Part shown: positions 54,101 to 64,000 of the stretch, in pieces
Layout: every line of letters begins with the position of its first letter
How positions within the stretch are numbered: position 1 is the stretch's first letter
Origin: Comamonadaceae bacterium
GTDB taxonomy: Bacteria; Pseudomonadota; Gammaproteobacteria; Burkholderiales; Burkholderiaceae_C
DNA: 64,000 nucleotides
Reading direction: 5' to 3'
Assembly (NCBI GenBank): GCA_013297875.1
Contig: JAAFIW010000001.1
Span: forward strand, 458,288 to 522,287
Notes under the pieces: model-generated
The model's database searches: none
Seen by the model: the letters and a program-made list of their open reading frames with translations, nothing else
Told to the model about the DNA's origin: nothing
Translations under genes and position numbers: made by a program

Positions 54101-57100
54101 CACGGTGATGCGCAGGGTGTCGCTGGCGCTGGCACCGGCTTTGTCGGTCGCTATCAGGCTCACGTCAAGCGCTTGCGCCGTGCTGGGCGCCGTGCCCGTC
54201 AGGCGGCCGGTGCTGGCATTGAAGACCAGCCAGCTCGGCAAAACACTTCCATTGGCCAGCCTGGCGCTGTAGGTCAGCACATCGCCCTGGTCAACATCCG
54301 TGAACATACCCGGGGCGATGGCAACGCTCACCGCCGCACCGGCGTTCACTGCCACATCGGCCAGCTGCGTCACCAGCACCGGCGCATCGTTCATGCCCGC
54401 CACCGTCACCGTCAATAGGCTGGTGGCCGTGGCACCGGAGGGGTCTTTTGCGGTGTAGGCAAAGGTGTCCGTCACGCTTTGGCCCTGTGCCAACGATTGC
54501 ACTTTTGTGGCCGAATTGTTCAAGGTGTAGCTGTACGCGCCACTGGCCGCCAGCTGCAAGTTGCCATAGGTTCCGCTCTGGTTGCCGGGTGCATGCACGG
54601 TCAAGCTGTCGCCCGCATTGCCGTCGGTGTCGTTGGCCAGCACATTGCCAGTTACGGCCGGGCCATCTTCCACCGTATTGGCCACATCGGCCACGGCCTG
54701 CGGTGCCTGGTTGACCACAGCAGCCACCGAAATGCGCACCGTGTCGCTGGCGCTGGCACCGGCTTTGTCGGTGGCAACCAAGCGCACATCCAGCGCTTGC
54801 GCAGCAGCAGCGCTGGGCGCGGTGCCGCTGAGCAAGCCCGTCAGGGCATTGAAGCTCAGCCAGGCGGGCAAGGCGCTGCCACTGCTCAGCTGTGCGCTGT
54901 AGGTCAGCACATCGCCCTGGTCAATGTCGGTGAACATGCCCGGTGCCAGCAGCAGGCTCACCGGCCCACCCGCCACCACGGCCACGTCAGCCAGCGGGGT
55001 TACCAGCACTGGCGCATCGTTCACACCCGTGAGGGTCACCTTCAGTTCGCTGGAGGCGGTGGCACCTGCCCGGTCTTGCGCCGTGTAGCCGAAGGTGTCG
55101 GTCACCGTTTGGCCCGCTGCGAGTGATTGCACAGCCACCGCCGTGTTGTTGGCCGCGTAGTTGTAGGCACCGTCGGCCATGAGCTGCAACGTGCCGTAAG
55201 TGCCTTGGCGATTGCCGGGTGCCTGCACCGTGAGCGTGTCGCCTGCGTCGGGGTCGCTGTCGTTGGTCAACACGTTGCCTGCCACGGCCGGGCCGTCTTC
55301 TACGGCGTTGGCTGAGTCGGCCACCGCTTCCGGTGGTTTGTTAACAGCTATCACCGCGCCCACATTCAGACGCAGCGTGTCTGAGGCGCTGGCACCAGCC
55401 TTGTCGGTGGCGGTGAAGCTCACATCAATTGCTTGTGCAGTGGTCGCGCTGGGCGCTGTCCCGCTCAAGGTTTGGGTGGTGGCATTGAAGGCCAGCCAGC
55501 TGGGCAATGCATTGCCATTGGCCAGCCTGGCGCTGTAGCTCAGCACATCGCCCTGGTCAATGTCGGTGAACATGCCGGTTGGCAGCACCAGGTTGACTGC
55601 GGCCCCGGCGTTCACCGAGACGTCGGGCTGCGCTGTCACCAGCACCGGTGTGTCATTGGCACCGGCCAGCTGCACTGTCAATTGGCTGGCGGCGGTGGCA
55701 CCCTTTTGGTCTTGCACGGTGTAGGCAAAGGTCTCGGTCACGCTTTGGCCTTGGGCCAGCGACTGCACGTTCGTGGCGCTGTTGTTCAACGTGTAAGTGT
55801 AGGCACCGTTTACACCCAATTGCAGGCTGCCATAGGTTCCGGCTTTGGTGCCGGGTGCCCGCACGCTCAAGCTGTCACCCACATCCGGGTCGCTGTCGTT
55901 GGTCAGCACATTGCCAGTGACGGCCGGGCCGTCTTCTACGGCGTTGGCTGAGTCGGCCACGGCCACAGGCGGGTTGTTGACGACGACCACCGCCCCAACA
56001 TTCAGGCGCACCGTGTCCGTGGCGCTGGTACCCGCCTTGTCTGTCGCTGTGAAGTTCACGTCAAGCGCTTGCGCGGCTGCAGCGCTGGGTGCTATCCCGC
56101 TTAAGGTTTGGGTGGTGGCGTCAAACGTGAGCCAGCCGGGCAAGGCGTTGCCATTGGCTAGTCTTGCGCTGTAGCTCAACACGTCGCCCTGGTCAATGTC
56201 GGTGAACATGCCAGCTGACAGCACGATGCTGACTGCGGCCCCGGCGTTGACGGACACGTCGGGCTGCGCCGTCACCAGCACCGGCGCATCATTGACGCCA
56301 GCTACCCGCACCGTGAGCTGGCTGGTGGCCGTCGCACCCTTTTGGTCTTGCACCGTGTAGGCAAAGGTCTCCGTGACCGTCTGGCCCACCGCCAGCGACT
56401 GCACGTTGTTTGCCGCGTTGTTGAGCGTATAGGTATAAGCCCCGCTGGCACCCAGTTGCAGGCTGCCAAAGGCACCGGCTTTGGTGCCGGGTGCTTGCAC
56501 GCTCAAGCTGTCACCCACATCCGAGTCGCTGTCGTTGGTCAGCACATTGCCGGTGACGGCCGGGCCGTCTTCCGCCGCGTTGGCCGTATCGGCCACGGCC
56601 ACAGGCGGTTTGTTGGTAGGCGTGAGAATGCTGTCGGTCAGCAGCACCGTGGTGTCGTTGCAAAAGCTGATCTGGTTGACCCGCTCGGTGGCACCGACCC
56701 AATTGCGCACCGTCACCGTCGCACCATTGACCGCATCGCCACCCACCACCTTGATCACCAGGTCGTTGCCCGATTTCTCATACGTCAGGTGCGAGGCCAA
56801 TATGTCGCCACTGAAATGCAAACGGCTATTGCCCTGGTTGTCGTCAATCACATCGCTACCGTCGCCCCGCGAAACTGCGTAGGTATCGGCCCCCGCGCCC
56901 CCGCGCAGCAGGTCGTTACCCCGCCAGCCCGCCAGGGTGTCGGCTCCATCACCGCCGTCCAGCGTGTTGTTGCCACTGTTGCCAATCAGCACGTTGTCCA
57001 GCGCGTTGCCGCTGCCGTTCAAGTTGGCATTGCCCTCCAGCACCAGGTTTTCCAGGTTGTCGCCCAGGGTGTAGGCGTTCAGCGTGGTGCGAATGGTGTC

Positions 57101-60100
57101 CTGGCCCTGGTTGTCTTGTTCGATTGCCCGATCACCCGCGTCGTCCAGCACGTAGCTATCGTTACCCATCCCGCCGACCATTTCATCAGCACCTGCACCG
57201 CCGTCTAAGCGGTTGTTGCCGCTGTTGCCATACAGATTTTGGCTACCTTCGCCGGTGCTGGCGTCGATGTCCCGGATGGGGGCAGTTTCTTCAAGAATCA
57301 CCATTTCCACTGCCTGGTCTGGCTGGTTCAGCACCACCGAGGCGCTGGCATACACCAGGTCATAGCCCTGGCCTGCCAACTCGGTAAGCCTGTCACTGAC
57401 CCAGGTGTACTGGGGCGCGCTGTCCATGCCAAAGCGGGTAGCCACGGCACACAGATCCAGCCCTGGAGCCTGCCCACCGGTGTTCAGGCTGGCCACGCCA
57501 TCCACCACGTAAGTGTCGTCGCCGGTGCCGCCCTGCAAGGTGTCAATGCCGGTGCCACCGTCCAGGTAGTCGTTGTTGGACAGTGCTTGCAACTCACCCA
57601 AGACTGTGCCGGGCGACACATCGTGCCCGCCAATCAGGGTGTCACTGCCTTCACCACCGTAGAGACTGTCGTTACCCGAGCCCCCGTTGATCCAGTCGTC
57701 ACCGGCTGCGCCGCGCAGGGTATCGTTGTTGGCTGCCAGGAGAGTGCCACCGTAGTAGGTATCTTTGGCGACATAGTCATCGCCACCATACAGCCGGTCT
57801 GCGCCGTCGCCACCGTCCAGGGTGTCGTCGCCCGACCAGCCGTTTAGATCGTCATCGCCGCCAAGGCCCCTCAAGTCGTCAGCATAGTATCCACCCCGAA
57901 TGCTGTTTGCCAGATCGTTTCCGCCTGCGCTGCGACCACTAGAGTAAGGGTTGTACCCCCCGGAAACTGCGGCATCCTCCACCAGTATTTCCAGATCTTC
58001 AACATGGTCAGCCAGTGTGATGTCAACACTTGATCTAACCAAGTCGTGACCGCTATCAGCCAGTTCAATCACGGCACTGCCACCGTTCACCACCAGATAG
58101 ACATCATCGCCCGCACCGCCGTGCAGCTGGTCTTCACCATAGCCGCCAGCCAGATAGTCATTGCCGCCCAGCCCACGCAGAATGTTGTTCGAACTGTTGC
58201 CCTGAATCTTGTTGTCAAGTTCGTTCCCGGTGCCGTCGACGTTCTCATATCCAACAAGCGTCAGCTCTTCTATGTTGCTGCCCAGCGTGTGGCTCGCCGA
58301 CGAGACCACGGTGTCATAGCCCTCACCGACTGCCTCGCTCACCCTGTCGCCCGGGTCATCCACTGCGTACACATCGTCACCAGCGCCTCCCACCATCGAG
58401 TCCGCACCGCTGCCCCCGTCCAGTTCGTCGTCGCCCTCGCCGCCTACAAGCTGGTCCGCGCCCTCGCCGCCACTCAAACGATCATTGCCTTGACCACCGT
58501 TCAAGCTGTCATTGCCAGCATTGCCCTCCAGCACATCACTTCCACCAAAACCCGACAACTGGTTGTCGTTGGCGTTGCCGGCCAGGAAGTTGTCAGACGC
58601 ATTGCCCCAACCGGTCACGGCGCTGCCATCCTGCAAAAATAGATTCTCCAGATTGGTGGCCAGAACCCAGTCCACGCTGGCGATCACGTTGTCTGTCCCT
58701 TCGTCGGCGCTCTCCACAATCTGATCTTGCGCGGTCAGCATCACATAGGTGTCATTGCCCTCGCCGCCTTGCAGCACATCCGCACCCTCGCCGCCATCGA
58801 GGTAATCGTTGCCTGCGCCACCAAGCAACCTGTCGTTGCCCGCCAGGCCCAACAATTCGTTGTCCCGCGAGTTGCCCGTGATCACGTTGTCTAGTTCATT
58901 GCCCGTCGCCCGCTTGGGTCTTACGATGTAGATACCGAAATCAAAAGCCAGATTCTCATCGTCGTCATACCCAAGCGGGTCATACGGGCGCAAGCTGTCC
59001 AGCAAAGTCAGGTTTTCCAGATTGGTGCCCAATACCCAATCTGTCGCACTCAGCACGGTGTCCACTCCTTGCCCCGCTTGTTCGACGATGGTGGGCTCAA
59101 AGGCACTTGCACCAAAGTCCCACCATGCAATTGACGCCTTTAGAGAGCCAACCACATAACTGTCATTGCCCGCGCCGCCCGTCAGAGTGTCCGCGCCGCC
59201 GCCCCCCACCAGCAGGTCATCGCCAGCACCACCGTCCAACAAATCGTTGTCGACATCGCCGTACAGCCGGTCGTTGCCCAAGCCGCCGCGCAAGGTATCT
59301 CCAAGCTGCGGGCCGGTTGGCAGGTTTACACGGTTGCCTTCCAGATCCTGAAAAACCATTTCCGAGAGCGGGGTGTAGGTATAGGGCCCCACTTTTTCGT
59401 CCAGGAGGTTTTGGAATATTGCGCGGTTGATCAAATCGGCGCCACGCTCGTCTTTGGCGTTCCGGGGTGTCGGAGATTGAACAGAGACCGGGTCAAAGAA
59501 GCTAAACCGGATTCCGTAAGGCCTTCCGTCTGCATCGCCAACGAAGGAGTTTTGCATGATTCCATAGGCATCCACCGCACGGTTCAAGCCACTGCCAATC
59601 AGCACGTTGTCGGCATCATTGCCAATCAAGGTATTAGCCTGCCAGTTGCCGGTTGCATTGATCGCCTCATTGCCTTGCAGCGTCAGGTTTTCCAACCCAT
59701 CGCCCAGCTTCATCGAGACGCTGCTGAACACAGTGTCGGTTTCGTTTGCAACGGGAGTCAAAACCCTGCGCCCGGCAACGCCATCCGGCCACGACTCACG
59801 AATGAGGGGCGCAACGTCCTGCACCTCATCCTGGACGTTGTCCACGTAATACGTATCTGCGCCATAACCGCCCACCAGTTTGTCGGCACCTTGCGCGCCA
59901 TTCAGCTCGTCGTCGCCCTCGCCACCCCTGAGCACATCATTGCCCTCGCCGCCGTTGACCACATCATTGCCCGCACCTGCATTCACGATGTCATTGCCAG
60001 CCAAGGCGGAAATGTTGTCGTCCTGCTCCGTGCCGATGATCACGTCGTCATCCGGCGTGCCAATCAAAACGCCGGGCACCAGATTCAGCACCTGCTGGGC

Positions 60101-60508
60101 AGTCAGCTGCACCAGCTGGCCTTGCACATCCACCAATTCGATGGCTTCCACAGCAAAACTCGCCAAGCCCACGCTCGCATCAAACCCCTGCAGCACCACC
60201 CGCTGCCCAGTGGCCGTATTGACGAAAGCACCCGCCTGCTTGTCAAACTCCAGATCGGCCACCCGCCACCCGAGCGCCAGGGTGTCTGTGCCCGCGCTAT
60301 CGGTAATTGTTTTGCGGCCAACCGTCTCGCCCAGCTCATAGCGGTCATTGCCCGCACCGCCATCCAGCCGGTCTTCACCCGCGCCTGCCAGCAAGCGGTC
60401 GTTGCCTTCGCCGCCGGTCAGCGTGTCGTCTCCGGCCCCACCGTCCAGCACGTTGTTCAGCTCGTTACCCACGATCAGGTTGTCCAGCGCATTGCCTGTG
60501 CCGTTCAA
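51119..60508 (-). CDS. Giant RTX/VCBS surface protein, C-terminal part
   Basis: Open frame of 3129 codons, the 3' part of a gene split at about 60.53 kb. The nominal TTG start at 60508 is probably an artefact of the frame shift. Residues about 1-1290 are RTX calcium-binding blocks (GGxGxDxLx) alternating with VENLTL-type spacers. Six VCBS plus cadherin/Ig-like units (each opening NxPPxAVAD and [11 protein letters not shown]) fill about 1296-2566. RTX repeats resume, interrupted at about 2608-2690 by an Asp-rich insert with two Cys. The last ~200 residues carry RTX repeats and a hydrophobic, acidic tail ending PKPSWAA, consistent with a C-terminal type I secretion signal. It likely acts as a calcium-folded adhesin or protease shell at the cell surface. 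The HlyD-family adaptor gene overlaps its stop. Confidence 0.85.
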   Translation of the reverse strand: MNGTGNALDNLIVGNELNNVLDGGAGDDTLTGGEGNDRLLAGAGEDRLDGGAGNDRYELGETVGRKTITDSAGTDTLALGWRVADLEFDKQAGAFVNTATGQRVVLQGFDASVGLASFAVEAIELVDVQGQLVQLTAQQVLNLVPGVLIGTPDDDVIIGTEQDDNISALAGNDIVNAGAGNDVVNGGEGNDVLRGGEGDDELNGAQGADKLVGGYGADTYYVDNVQDEVQDVAPLIRESWPDGVAGRRVLTPVANETDTVFSSVSMKLGDGLENLTLQGNEAINATGNWQANTLIGNDADNVLIGSGLNRAVDAYGIMQNSFVGDADGRPYGIRFSFFDPVSVQSPTPRNAKDERGADLINRAIFQNLLDEKVGPYTYTPLSEMVFQDLEGNRVNLPTGPQLGDTLRGGLGNDRLYGDVDNDLLDGGAGDDLLVGGGGADTLTGGAGNDSYVVGSLKASIAWWDFGASAFEPTIVEQAGQGVDTVLSATDWVLGTNLENLTLLDSLRPYDPLGYDDDENLAFDFGIYIVRPKRATGNELDNVITGNSRDNELLGLAGNDRLLGGAGNDYLDGGEGADVLQGGEGNDTYVMLTAQDQIVESADEGTDNVIASVDWVLATNLENLFLQDGSAVTGWGNASDNFLAGNANDNQLSGFGGSDVLEGNAGNDSLNGGQGNDRLSGGEGADQLVGGEGDDELDGGSGADSMVGGAGDDVYAVDDPGDRVSEAVGEGYDTVVSSASHTLGSNIEELTLVGYENVDGTGNELDNKIQGNSSNNILRGLGGNDYLAGGYGEDQLHGGAGDDVYLVVNGGSAVIELADSGHDLVRSSVDITLADHVEDLEILVEDAAVSGGYNPYSSGRSAGGNDLANSIRGGYYADDLRGLGGDDDLNGWSGDDTLDGGDGADRLYGGDDYVAKDTYYGGTLLAANNDTLRGAAGDDWINGGSGNDSLYGGEGSDTLIGGHDVSPGTVLGELQALSNNDYLDGGTGIDTLQGGTGDDTYVVDGVASLNTGGQAPGLDLCAVATRFGMDSAPQYTWVSDRLTELAGQGYDLVYASASVVLNQPDQAVEMVILEETAPIRDIDASTGEGSQNLYGNSGNNRLDGGAGADEMVGGMGNDSYVLDDAGDRAIEQDNQGQDTIRTTLNAYTLGDNLENLVLEGNANLNGSGNALDNVLIGNSGNNTLDGGDGADTLAGWRGNDLLRGGAGADTYAVSRGDGSDVIDDNQGNSRLHFSGDILASHLTYEKSGNDLVIKVVGGDAVNGATVTVRNWVGATERVNQISFCNDTTVLLTDSILTPTNKPPVAVADTANAAEDGPAVTGNVLTNDSDSDVGDSLSVQAPGTKAGAFGSLQLGASGAYTYTLNNAANNVQSLAVGQTVTETFAYTVQDQKGATATSQLTVRVAGVNDAPVLVTAQPDVSVNAGAAVSIVLSAGMFTDIDQGDVLSYSARLANGNALPGWLTFDATTQTLSGIAPSAAAAQALDVNFTATDKAGTSATDTVRLNVGAVVVVNNPPVAVADSANAVEDGPAVTGNVLTNDSDPDVGDSLSVRAPGTKAGTYGSLQLGVNGAYTYTLNNSATNVQSLAQGQSVTETFAYTVQDQKGATAASQLTVQLAGANDTPVLVTAQPDVSVNAGAAVNLVLPTGMFTDIDQGDVLSYSARLANGNALPSWLAFNATTQTLSGTAPSATTAQAIDVSFTATDKAGASASDTLRLNVGAVIAVNKPPEAVADSANAVEDGPAVAGNVLTNDSDPDAGDTLTVQAPGNRQGTYGTLQLMADGAYNYAANNTAVAVQSLAAGQTVTDTFGYTAQDRAGATASSELKVTLTGVNDAPVLVTPLADVAVVAGGPVSLLLAPGMFTDIDQGDVLTYSAQLSSGSALPAWLSFNALTGLLSGTAPSAAAAQALDVRLVATDKAGASASDTVRISVAAVVNQAPQAVADVANTVEDGPAVTGNVLANDTDGNAGDSLTVHAPGNQSGTYGNLQLAASGAYSYTLNNSATKVQSLAQGQSVTDTFAYTAKDPSGATATSLLTVTVAGMNDAPVLVTQLADVAVNAGAAVSVAIAPGMFTDVDQGDVLTYSARLANGSVLPSWLVFNASTGRLTGTAPSTAQALDVSLIATDKAGASASDTLRITVGTVVNTNKPPVAAADCEHAVEDGPAVTGNVLSNDRDPNAGDTLSVQSPGTRQGTYGSLQLGANGVYTYTLNNADAKVQSLAQGQCVTETFAYTVQDQKGATATSQLTVQISGVNDAPVLAKPLADVAVSAGAAVNINLPAGMFTDVDQGDVLTYKARLANGNALPSWLSFNAANKTLTGTAPSAAAAQAIDVKLTATDKAGASASDTVRISVAAAVQTNKPPVAVADTANAVEDGPAVTGNVLSNDSDPDVGDSLSVQAPGTKAGTYGSLQLGASGAYTYTVNNSASTVQALAQGQKVTETFAYTVQDNKGATASSQLSVQVTGVNDAPVLAKPLADVTVNAGATVSLSIAAGMFTDVDQGDVLSYSAKLANGNALPSWLRFDATTGRLTGTAPGTAQAVDVRFTATDKSGATATDTVRVTVGVQTPTTGVSLTGTNGHDTLTGTAFADRLDGGKGDDTMTGGKGDDVYIVDSYTACRGDDDDDDNSDHDDDDDDRENDKAYVSASGGNEREHNQMMRTDASTTLRERSGEYLKSSGDDDEDDDHEDGCIPGGDKVVELADGGVDTVAASINYVLPQHVENLMLTGSQALTGTGNSANNVLVANAAASALYGLAGDDTLVGRGAADKLVGGDGNDKLYGEGGNDMLDGGAGDDQLWGGAGNDTMSSGGGNNLVAGGAGDDTVTGGSGIDLVVAGQGNDTVSTLAGNDFVDGGAGNDALKTGAGVDFIAGGKGNDTLEAGAGKDVIAFNRGDGQDLLLATDSDSQGDLISLGGGIRYADLSLKRSGQDLVLGLGANEQITLKDWYASNSNRSVASLQMLTEGGDYNAQSSDRLLKNKVAVFDFAALVVKFDAARQANPNLTSWAMNTSLSSTVLETSNTHARGGNLAYRYASEYKANEGYGSDLGEQAVRNLVTGLSATTAQAFSSAPAPSTGTGGIQFVNPWIALQAGTDLLVGQSAIASNPIGRIESSSADALLFAALNTATPNGPKPSWAA
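52440..52690 (-). other. Asp-rich, Cys-containing insert in RTX protein
   Basis: Segment of about 80 residues between RTX blocks, including runs of Asp ([19 protein letters not shown], later [15 protein letters not shown]), a His/Asn/Met-rich middle and one Cys at each end. It interrupts an otherwise regular RTX pattern (IVDSYTA ... [12 protein letters not shown]). Its composition suggests a cation-binding linker; the two Cys could form a disulfide. Confidence 0.8.
52810..56625 (-). repeat. Six tandem VCBS/cadherin-like repeats
   Basis: Six units of 630 or 636 bases (spacing measured from the GGCCGTCTTC motif at 53395, 54031, 54661, 55291, 55927 and 56563). Each encodes about 210-212 residues: a VCBS domain ([11 protein letters not shown] ... 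GAYTYTLNN ... TFAYTVQD) followed by an Ig/cadherin-like domain ([21 protein letters not shown]). The copies are very similar in DNA, so unequal recombination and assembly collapse are both possible. Confidence 0.9.
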
Positions 60509-63500
60509 GGCCGCGCCGACCAGCTCAGGTTTTCAACATGGTCGCCCAGCGTGTAGCTCAGGCTGGCTTGAACCGTATCAACGCCACCGCCCAACGCTTC
60601 AACCACCGTGTCGCCCGCGTTATCGATCACATACATATCGTTGCCCGCACCGCCAGTTAGCGTGTCTGCACCGGCTCCACCGTCCAGCCGATTGTTCTGC
60701 TCGTTACCTGTGATCAGGTTGGCCAGCGCATTGCCTGTGCCATCTGAGGCCGTGCCGACCAGCGACAGGTTTTCAACATGGTCTCCCAGCGTGTAGCTCA
60801 GGCTGGCTTGCACCGTGTCCGCACCGCCATCCAGCGTTTCAACTACCGTGTCGCCTGCGTCATCCACCGCATACACATCGTTGCCCGCACCCCCAGTCAG
60901 CGCGTCGGCCCCGGCGCCGCCATCCAGCGTGTCATTTCCAGCTCCACCGTCCAACCGGTTGTTCTGCTCGTTACCTCTGATCAGGTTGTCCAGCGCATTA
61001 CCTGTGCCATTCAGGGCCATGCCGGTCAGCGACAGGTTTTCAACATGGTCGCCCAGCGTGTAGCTCAGGCTGGCTTGCACTGTGTCAATGCCGCCGTCCA
61101 GCGCTTCAAGCACCGTGTCGCCCGCGTTGTCCACCACGTACACATCGTTGCCCGCGCCGCCTGCCATCGCGTCAGCCCCGACCCCGCCGTCCAGCGTGTT
61201 GTTGCCCGCATTGCCCTGTAGCCGGTTGTTGCGGGCATTGCCCGTGATATTCCAGTTGCCGCTGCCCAGCAATTGCCCCCTGACACCGGTTGCCAGCACC
61301 AGGTCACCCGAATCAGACGTTGACACGATCAGCATGTCCCGCACCGCCTGACCGGCGTAGGCAACCCCATCAACTTCCAACTGCGTTACCTGGTTCAAAT
61401 CCAGCGTAATCTGGTCGCCGCCCGTGCCATAGCGAAGCACCCCGTCGGCATATGTGGCCGTTTCTAGCGAAACGCCGTTGATCACGACGGTGCTGTCGCC
61501 ACCGTCTTCCGTCAGCGTGTCCCGACCATCCCCCAGCTTGAAAACATAGCGATCCGCCCCAACACCGCCAATCAGGCGGTCATCGCCTTTGCCGCCTGTC
61601 AGCACATCGTTGCCCAGGCCACCGGTCAGCGTATTGGCGGTGTCGCTGCCGGTCAGTGCGTCGTTGCCAGCGCCACCAATGGCGTTTTCAATTTGCGTGC
61701 CATAGCCAATGAACGACTGCCCGGGTACCAGAATACTCGTCGCTTTTGCGCCTGTATAAATCCAGCTACCTGGCGTCAGATCAATAGAAACATCAACCGC
61801 TTCGCCGCTGGCATCAAACACATCGGTGCCCGATGCGTCGCTGATAAAGCGCTGATCGAAGGTGTAGCGATCATTGCCGGTTTGCGTGGCACCCGCCACG
61901 CCGTACAAAAACTGCAGCGCCGCCACATCAAACGCCTGCAATTGCGTTTTGGGCGAACCCTGCGTGGTGTAAGACATCACCGTGTTCTGCGTGTTGTCTT
62001 CTGCACCTGGCAGCGAGGCGTATTCCGCCTCAAACGGATGCATCAAGCCCAATGCATGCCCCACCTCGTGCAAGATCACTTCAAAACCTGCCTCGCCCTG
62101 GCCCAATGACTGCCGGGGCTTGAGGTTGCCCTGCGCATCGGGGAACAACTGGGCGTACAGCGTGCTGTTCAGATGAACCTCACCTGTGCCCGGGCTGGCA
62201 TAGCCAGCATAAGCACCCGCCTGGTTGGAGGTCAGGTCATCAAATATGAAGCGCAGGTCTGCACTGGCCGTGCCTGAACCTGTCACCTCGGCAAAACCAA
62301 TATCCAGTACATCGCTGAACTTGCCCAGGGCTGCACGCACCTGGTTTTTCTGGTCTTCGGTAAAAAGCTCAAAGCCGCGCTCGCCATTGCCTGCGCTGGT
62401 TGCAAAAGAAAACGTCAAGGCATGCTTGCCAGCAGCCTTAACCTGGCCCCGCTCCACCAGCGCATTCACAAAGTAAGGCAAGTTCAGGTCGGCCAGCGGG
62501 TCAGGCCCTGGCTGGGGCGGCGGTGCCAGCGCCAGAATCTCTGCCGTCCCCCACACCATGCCATCGGCAAACTGAATTTCGGCAATCTTGCGCTGCGGAG
62601 GGTTGTCCCCCGCAGCCCCCAGGTCAAACGCACCGGAGTAATACCCCGCCACCCTCACACTGCCCGTGCCCGCAGCACCGTAGACCACCACCAGGTCTTG
62701 CCCCTGCCGGGTCACGCTGGTGACCGAATCCGGGTTGAAGCCAAACGCAATCACATTGCGCGAGCCGTCCGACCCATCGTCTTCAATGGCGTCATTGCCC
62801 CCGTCCAGATTCAGCACATAAGTGTCAGCTTGCCCCCCGCCGGCCAACGCATCGTCTCCCGTGCCGCCAACCAGCACATCGTTGCCAGCGTCGCCACGCA
62901 GGGTGTCATTGCCCGCGCCGCCGTCAATCACATCATTGCCAGCCCCACCCAGCACAAAATCGGCCCCCGCGCCCCCTTCAATCGTGTCATCCCCGCTGTA
63001 CTGGCCCACCTCGGTGGTGCTCAGCGCATCGTCACCGCTGATGAAGTCATCACCATCGCCGCCATACAGCAGGTCGTTGCCCCCACCGCCTACCACTGTG
63101 TCATTGCCCGCACCGCCCTCCAGAACATCGGCCCCGTGGTATTGCGCGGCCAGGGTGGTACCTGGCGCATCGCCATTCAAGCGATCGTTGCCCTCACCGC
63201 CAACAAGCACATCGTCACCCCCACCGCCATACAGGTTGTCGTCGCCGCCTTCCCCGTCCAGGTAGTCAGCCCCATGAAACTCACCTGCCAGCTTGTCGGT
63301 GTCGTTGTCACCGGACAGATAGTCATTGCCCGCGCCACCGAACAGAGTGTCATCTTTTCCCCCGCCCACCAGCGTGTCGTCGTCTTCCTCGCCATCCAGG
63401 TAGTCGGCCCCATGAAACTCGCCGGCCAGCTTGTCCGCATTGTTGTCACCGGACAAATAGTCTTTGCCCGCACCGCCATACAGGGTGTCGTCTTTGCCCC

Positions 63501-64000
63501 CACCGAACAGCGCGTCGTCGCCGTCTTCACCATCCAGGTAGTCAGCCCCGTGAAACTCGCCTGCCAGCTTGTCGGCGTCGTTGTCACCGGACAAATTGTC
63601 CTTGCCCGCGCCGCCATACAGCGTGTCATCTTTGCCACCGCCCACCAGCGTGTCATCACCGTCCTCACCATCCAGGTAGTCGGCCCCATGAAACTCGCCG
63701 GCCAGTTTGTCTGCGTTGTCGTCACCAGACAGATAGTCTTTGCCCGCGCCGCCGTACAGGGTGTCGTCTTTGCCCCCGCCGTACAGGTAGTCATCACCGT
63801 CTTCCCCATCCAGGTAGTCGGCCCCGTGAAATGTGGCTAGCAAGAAATCTGTTCTGTCGTCGCCAGCCAGGAAGTCAGCACCCGCCCCGCCATACAACAC
63901 GTCGGCCCCGCCCTGACCAAACAGGGTGTCATCACCCTCCCCCCCATCCAGAAAGTCCGCCCCGTGCAAAGCGCCCGGTGCGTAAGCCGCGTTGTCGGGG
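60505..64000 (-). CDS. Giant RTX metalloprotease-adhesin, N-terminal part
   Basis: Partial: the reading frame is open to the window edge, so the true start is outside. Residue numbers here count from the TTG at 63969. The first ~330 residues are RTX repeats, including a 46-residue tandem unit ([33 protein letters not shown]). A serralysin/matrixin-type metzincin domain follows at about 505-690, with zinc motif [11 protein letters not shown] (His634, His638, His644; catalytic Glu635) and the Met-turn VMSYTTQ (Met665), then an M10 C-terminal RTX domain. Further 90-residue RTX units with [13 protein letters not shown] follow. The frame ends prematurely at [11 protein letters not shown], where paralogous units read HVENLSLVG. 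Restoring one base joins it to the downstream frame. Confidence 0.88.
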   Translation of the reverse strand, partial: PDNAAYAPGALHGADFLDGGEGDDTLFGQGGADVLYGGAGADFLAGDDRTDFLLATFHGADYLDGEDGDDYLYGGGKDDTLYGGAGKDYLSGDDNADKLAGEFHGADYLDGEDGDDTLVGGGKDDTLYGGAGKDNLSGDNDADKLAGEFHGADYLDGEDGDDALFGGGKDDTLYGGAGKDYLSGDNNADKLAGEFHGADYLDGEEDDDTLVGGGKDDTLFGGAGNDYLSGDNDTDKLAGEFHGADYLDGEGGDDNLYGGGGDDVLVGGEGNDRLNGDAPGTTLAAQYHGADVLEGGAGNDTVVGGGGNDLLYGGDGDDFISGDDALSTTEVGQYSGDDTIEGGAGADFVLGGAGNDVIDGGAGNDTLRGDAGNDVLVGGTGDDALAGGGQADTYVLNLDGGNDAIEDDGSDGSRNVIAFGFNPDSVTSVTRQGQDLVVVYGAAGTGSVRVAGYYSGAFDLGAAGDNPPQRKIAEIQFADGMVWGTAEILALAPPPQPGPDPLADLNLPYFVNALVERGQVKAAGKHALTFSFATSAGNGERGFELFTEDQKNQVRAALGKFSDVLDIGFAEVTGSGTASADLRFIFDDLTSNQAGAYAGYASPGTGEVHLNSTLYAQLFPDAQGNLKPRQSLGQGEAGFEVILHEVGHALGLMHPFEAEYASLPGAEDNTQNTVMSYTTQGSPKTQLQAFDVAALQFLYGVAGATQTGNDRYTFDQRFISDASGTDVFDASGEAVDVSIDLTPGSWIYTGAKATSILVPGQSFIGYGTQIENAIGGAGNDALTGSDTANTLTGGLGNDVLTGGKGDDRLIGGVGADRYVFKLGDGRDTLTEDGGDSTVVINGVSLETATYADGVLRYGTGGDQITLDLNQVTQLEVDGVAYAGQAVRDMLIVSTSDSGDLVLATGVRGQLLGSGNWNITGNARNNRLQGNAGNNTLDGGVGADAMAGGAGNDVYVVDNAGDTVLEALDGGIDTVQASLSYTLGDHVENLSLTGMALNGTGNALDNLIRGNEQNNRLDGGAGNDTLDGGAGADALTGGAGNDVYAVDDAGDTVVETLDGGADTVQASLSYTLGDHVENLSLVGTASDGTGNALANLITGNEQNNRLDGGAGADTLTGGAGNDMYVIDNAGDTVVEALGGGVDTVQASLSYTLGDHVENLSWSARP
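60524..60540 (-). other. Apparent single-base deletion joining two RTX frames
   Basis: On the coding strand this site reads AACCTGAGCTGGTCGG, whereas the paralogous repeat at about 60760 reads AACCTGTCGCTGGTCGG: one base fewer. With the base restored the protein runs [19 protein letters not shown] into the next frame, the regular repeat pattern. Confidence 0.85.
63123..64000 (-). repeat. 138-bp tandem array in RTX gene
   Basis: The segment encoding YLDGED and HGADY recurs at exactly 138-base intervals (63261, 63399, 63537, 63675, 63813, 63951), with a diverged unit at 63123. It encodes a 46-residue RTX unit rich in Asp and Gly. The array reaches the window edge and probably continues. Confidence 0.92.

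Noticed and set aside
53180..54418. 412-codon plus-strand frame in the VCBS region
   Set aside because: It is the complement of VCBS repeats and recurs in each unit; no ribosome-binding site or family match.
60506..60508. TTG at 60508 as a real start codon of a second RTX gene
   Set aside because: No ribosome-binding site; the sequence before it continues the same RTX repeat in another frame, so a frameshift explains it better.
62422..63840. 472-codon plus-strand open frame opposite the RTX gene
   Set aside because: It follows the repeat period of the RTX gene and encodes a Val/Ala/Ile-rich repetitive sequence expected from the complement of GGxGxD repeats.
63123..64000. CRISPR array
   Set aside because: The regular 138-base units have no unique spacers and encode continuous RTX protein.

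Overview
The window is a chromosomal segment of a betaproteobacterium, most likely Burkholderiales of the Comamonadaceae type (Rhodoferax/Polaromonas-like). The assignment rests on gene content and order: a Bug-type periplasmic receptor, a glpSTPQUV-type glycerol ABC transporter, an mlaFEDACB lipid-transport operon, recA-recX, and many short dispersed palindromic repeats. It is inference; no database search was possible.

Layout. 1-6.8 kb: a mandelate racemase-like enolase-superfamily enzyme, a hotdog thioesterase, a sulfatase and Bug receptor pair with a divergent MarR regulator, a LysR regulator and an unknown membrane-anchored protein. 6.8-16.7 kb (minus strand): purU, initiator tRNA-fMet, then the spc and alpha ribosomal operons from rplN to rplQ with secY and rpoA. 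16.7-27.5 kb: a glycerol module with glpD, the glpVUQPTS importer, glpR and glpK. 27.5-28 kb: a small graveyard of gene fragments. 28-35.4 kb: a secreted protein with three discoidin-like domains, a TacAT-like toxin-antitoxin pair, and an iron-type ABC permease and ATPase facing apart with a GNAT gene between them. 35.5-38.8 kb: a nuclease-fold-like unknown, a PlsC acyltransferase, a Sco1 lipoprotein and a DNA alkylation repair protein. 38.9-43.7 kb: the Mla phospholipid transport operon and a histidine phosphatase. 43.7-49.8 kb: recX and recA, a MarR regulator, a two-component system and proC. 49.8-64 kb: a type I secretion adaptor (HlyD family) and an enormous RTX protein that runs off the right edge.

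The RTX gene contains a serralysin/matrixin-like metzincin domain, RTX nonapeptide blocks, a 138-bp tandem repeat array, six 630-636-bp VCBS/cadherin-like repeats, an Asp-rich insert and a C-terminal secretion-type tail. It is split into two open frames by what looks like a single-base deletion at about 60.53 kb.

The window is rich in mobile and repeat DNA. There are two copies of a 233-bp MITE-like element with 17-bp terminal inverted repeats and perfect 5-bp target duplications, one nested inside another repeat between recA and recX. There is a family of about 12 copies of a roughly 45-bp repeat with the core TGCTCAAGCAGCTA, one of which lies in frame inside glpS. A second family carries ATGACAAATGAC arms. 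GC content in the ribosomal block looks clearly lower than in its flanks.
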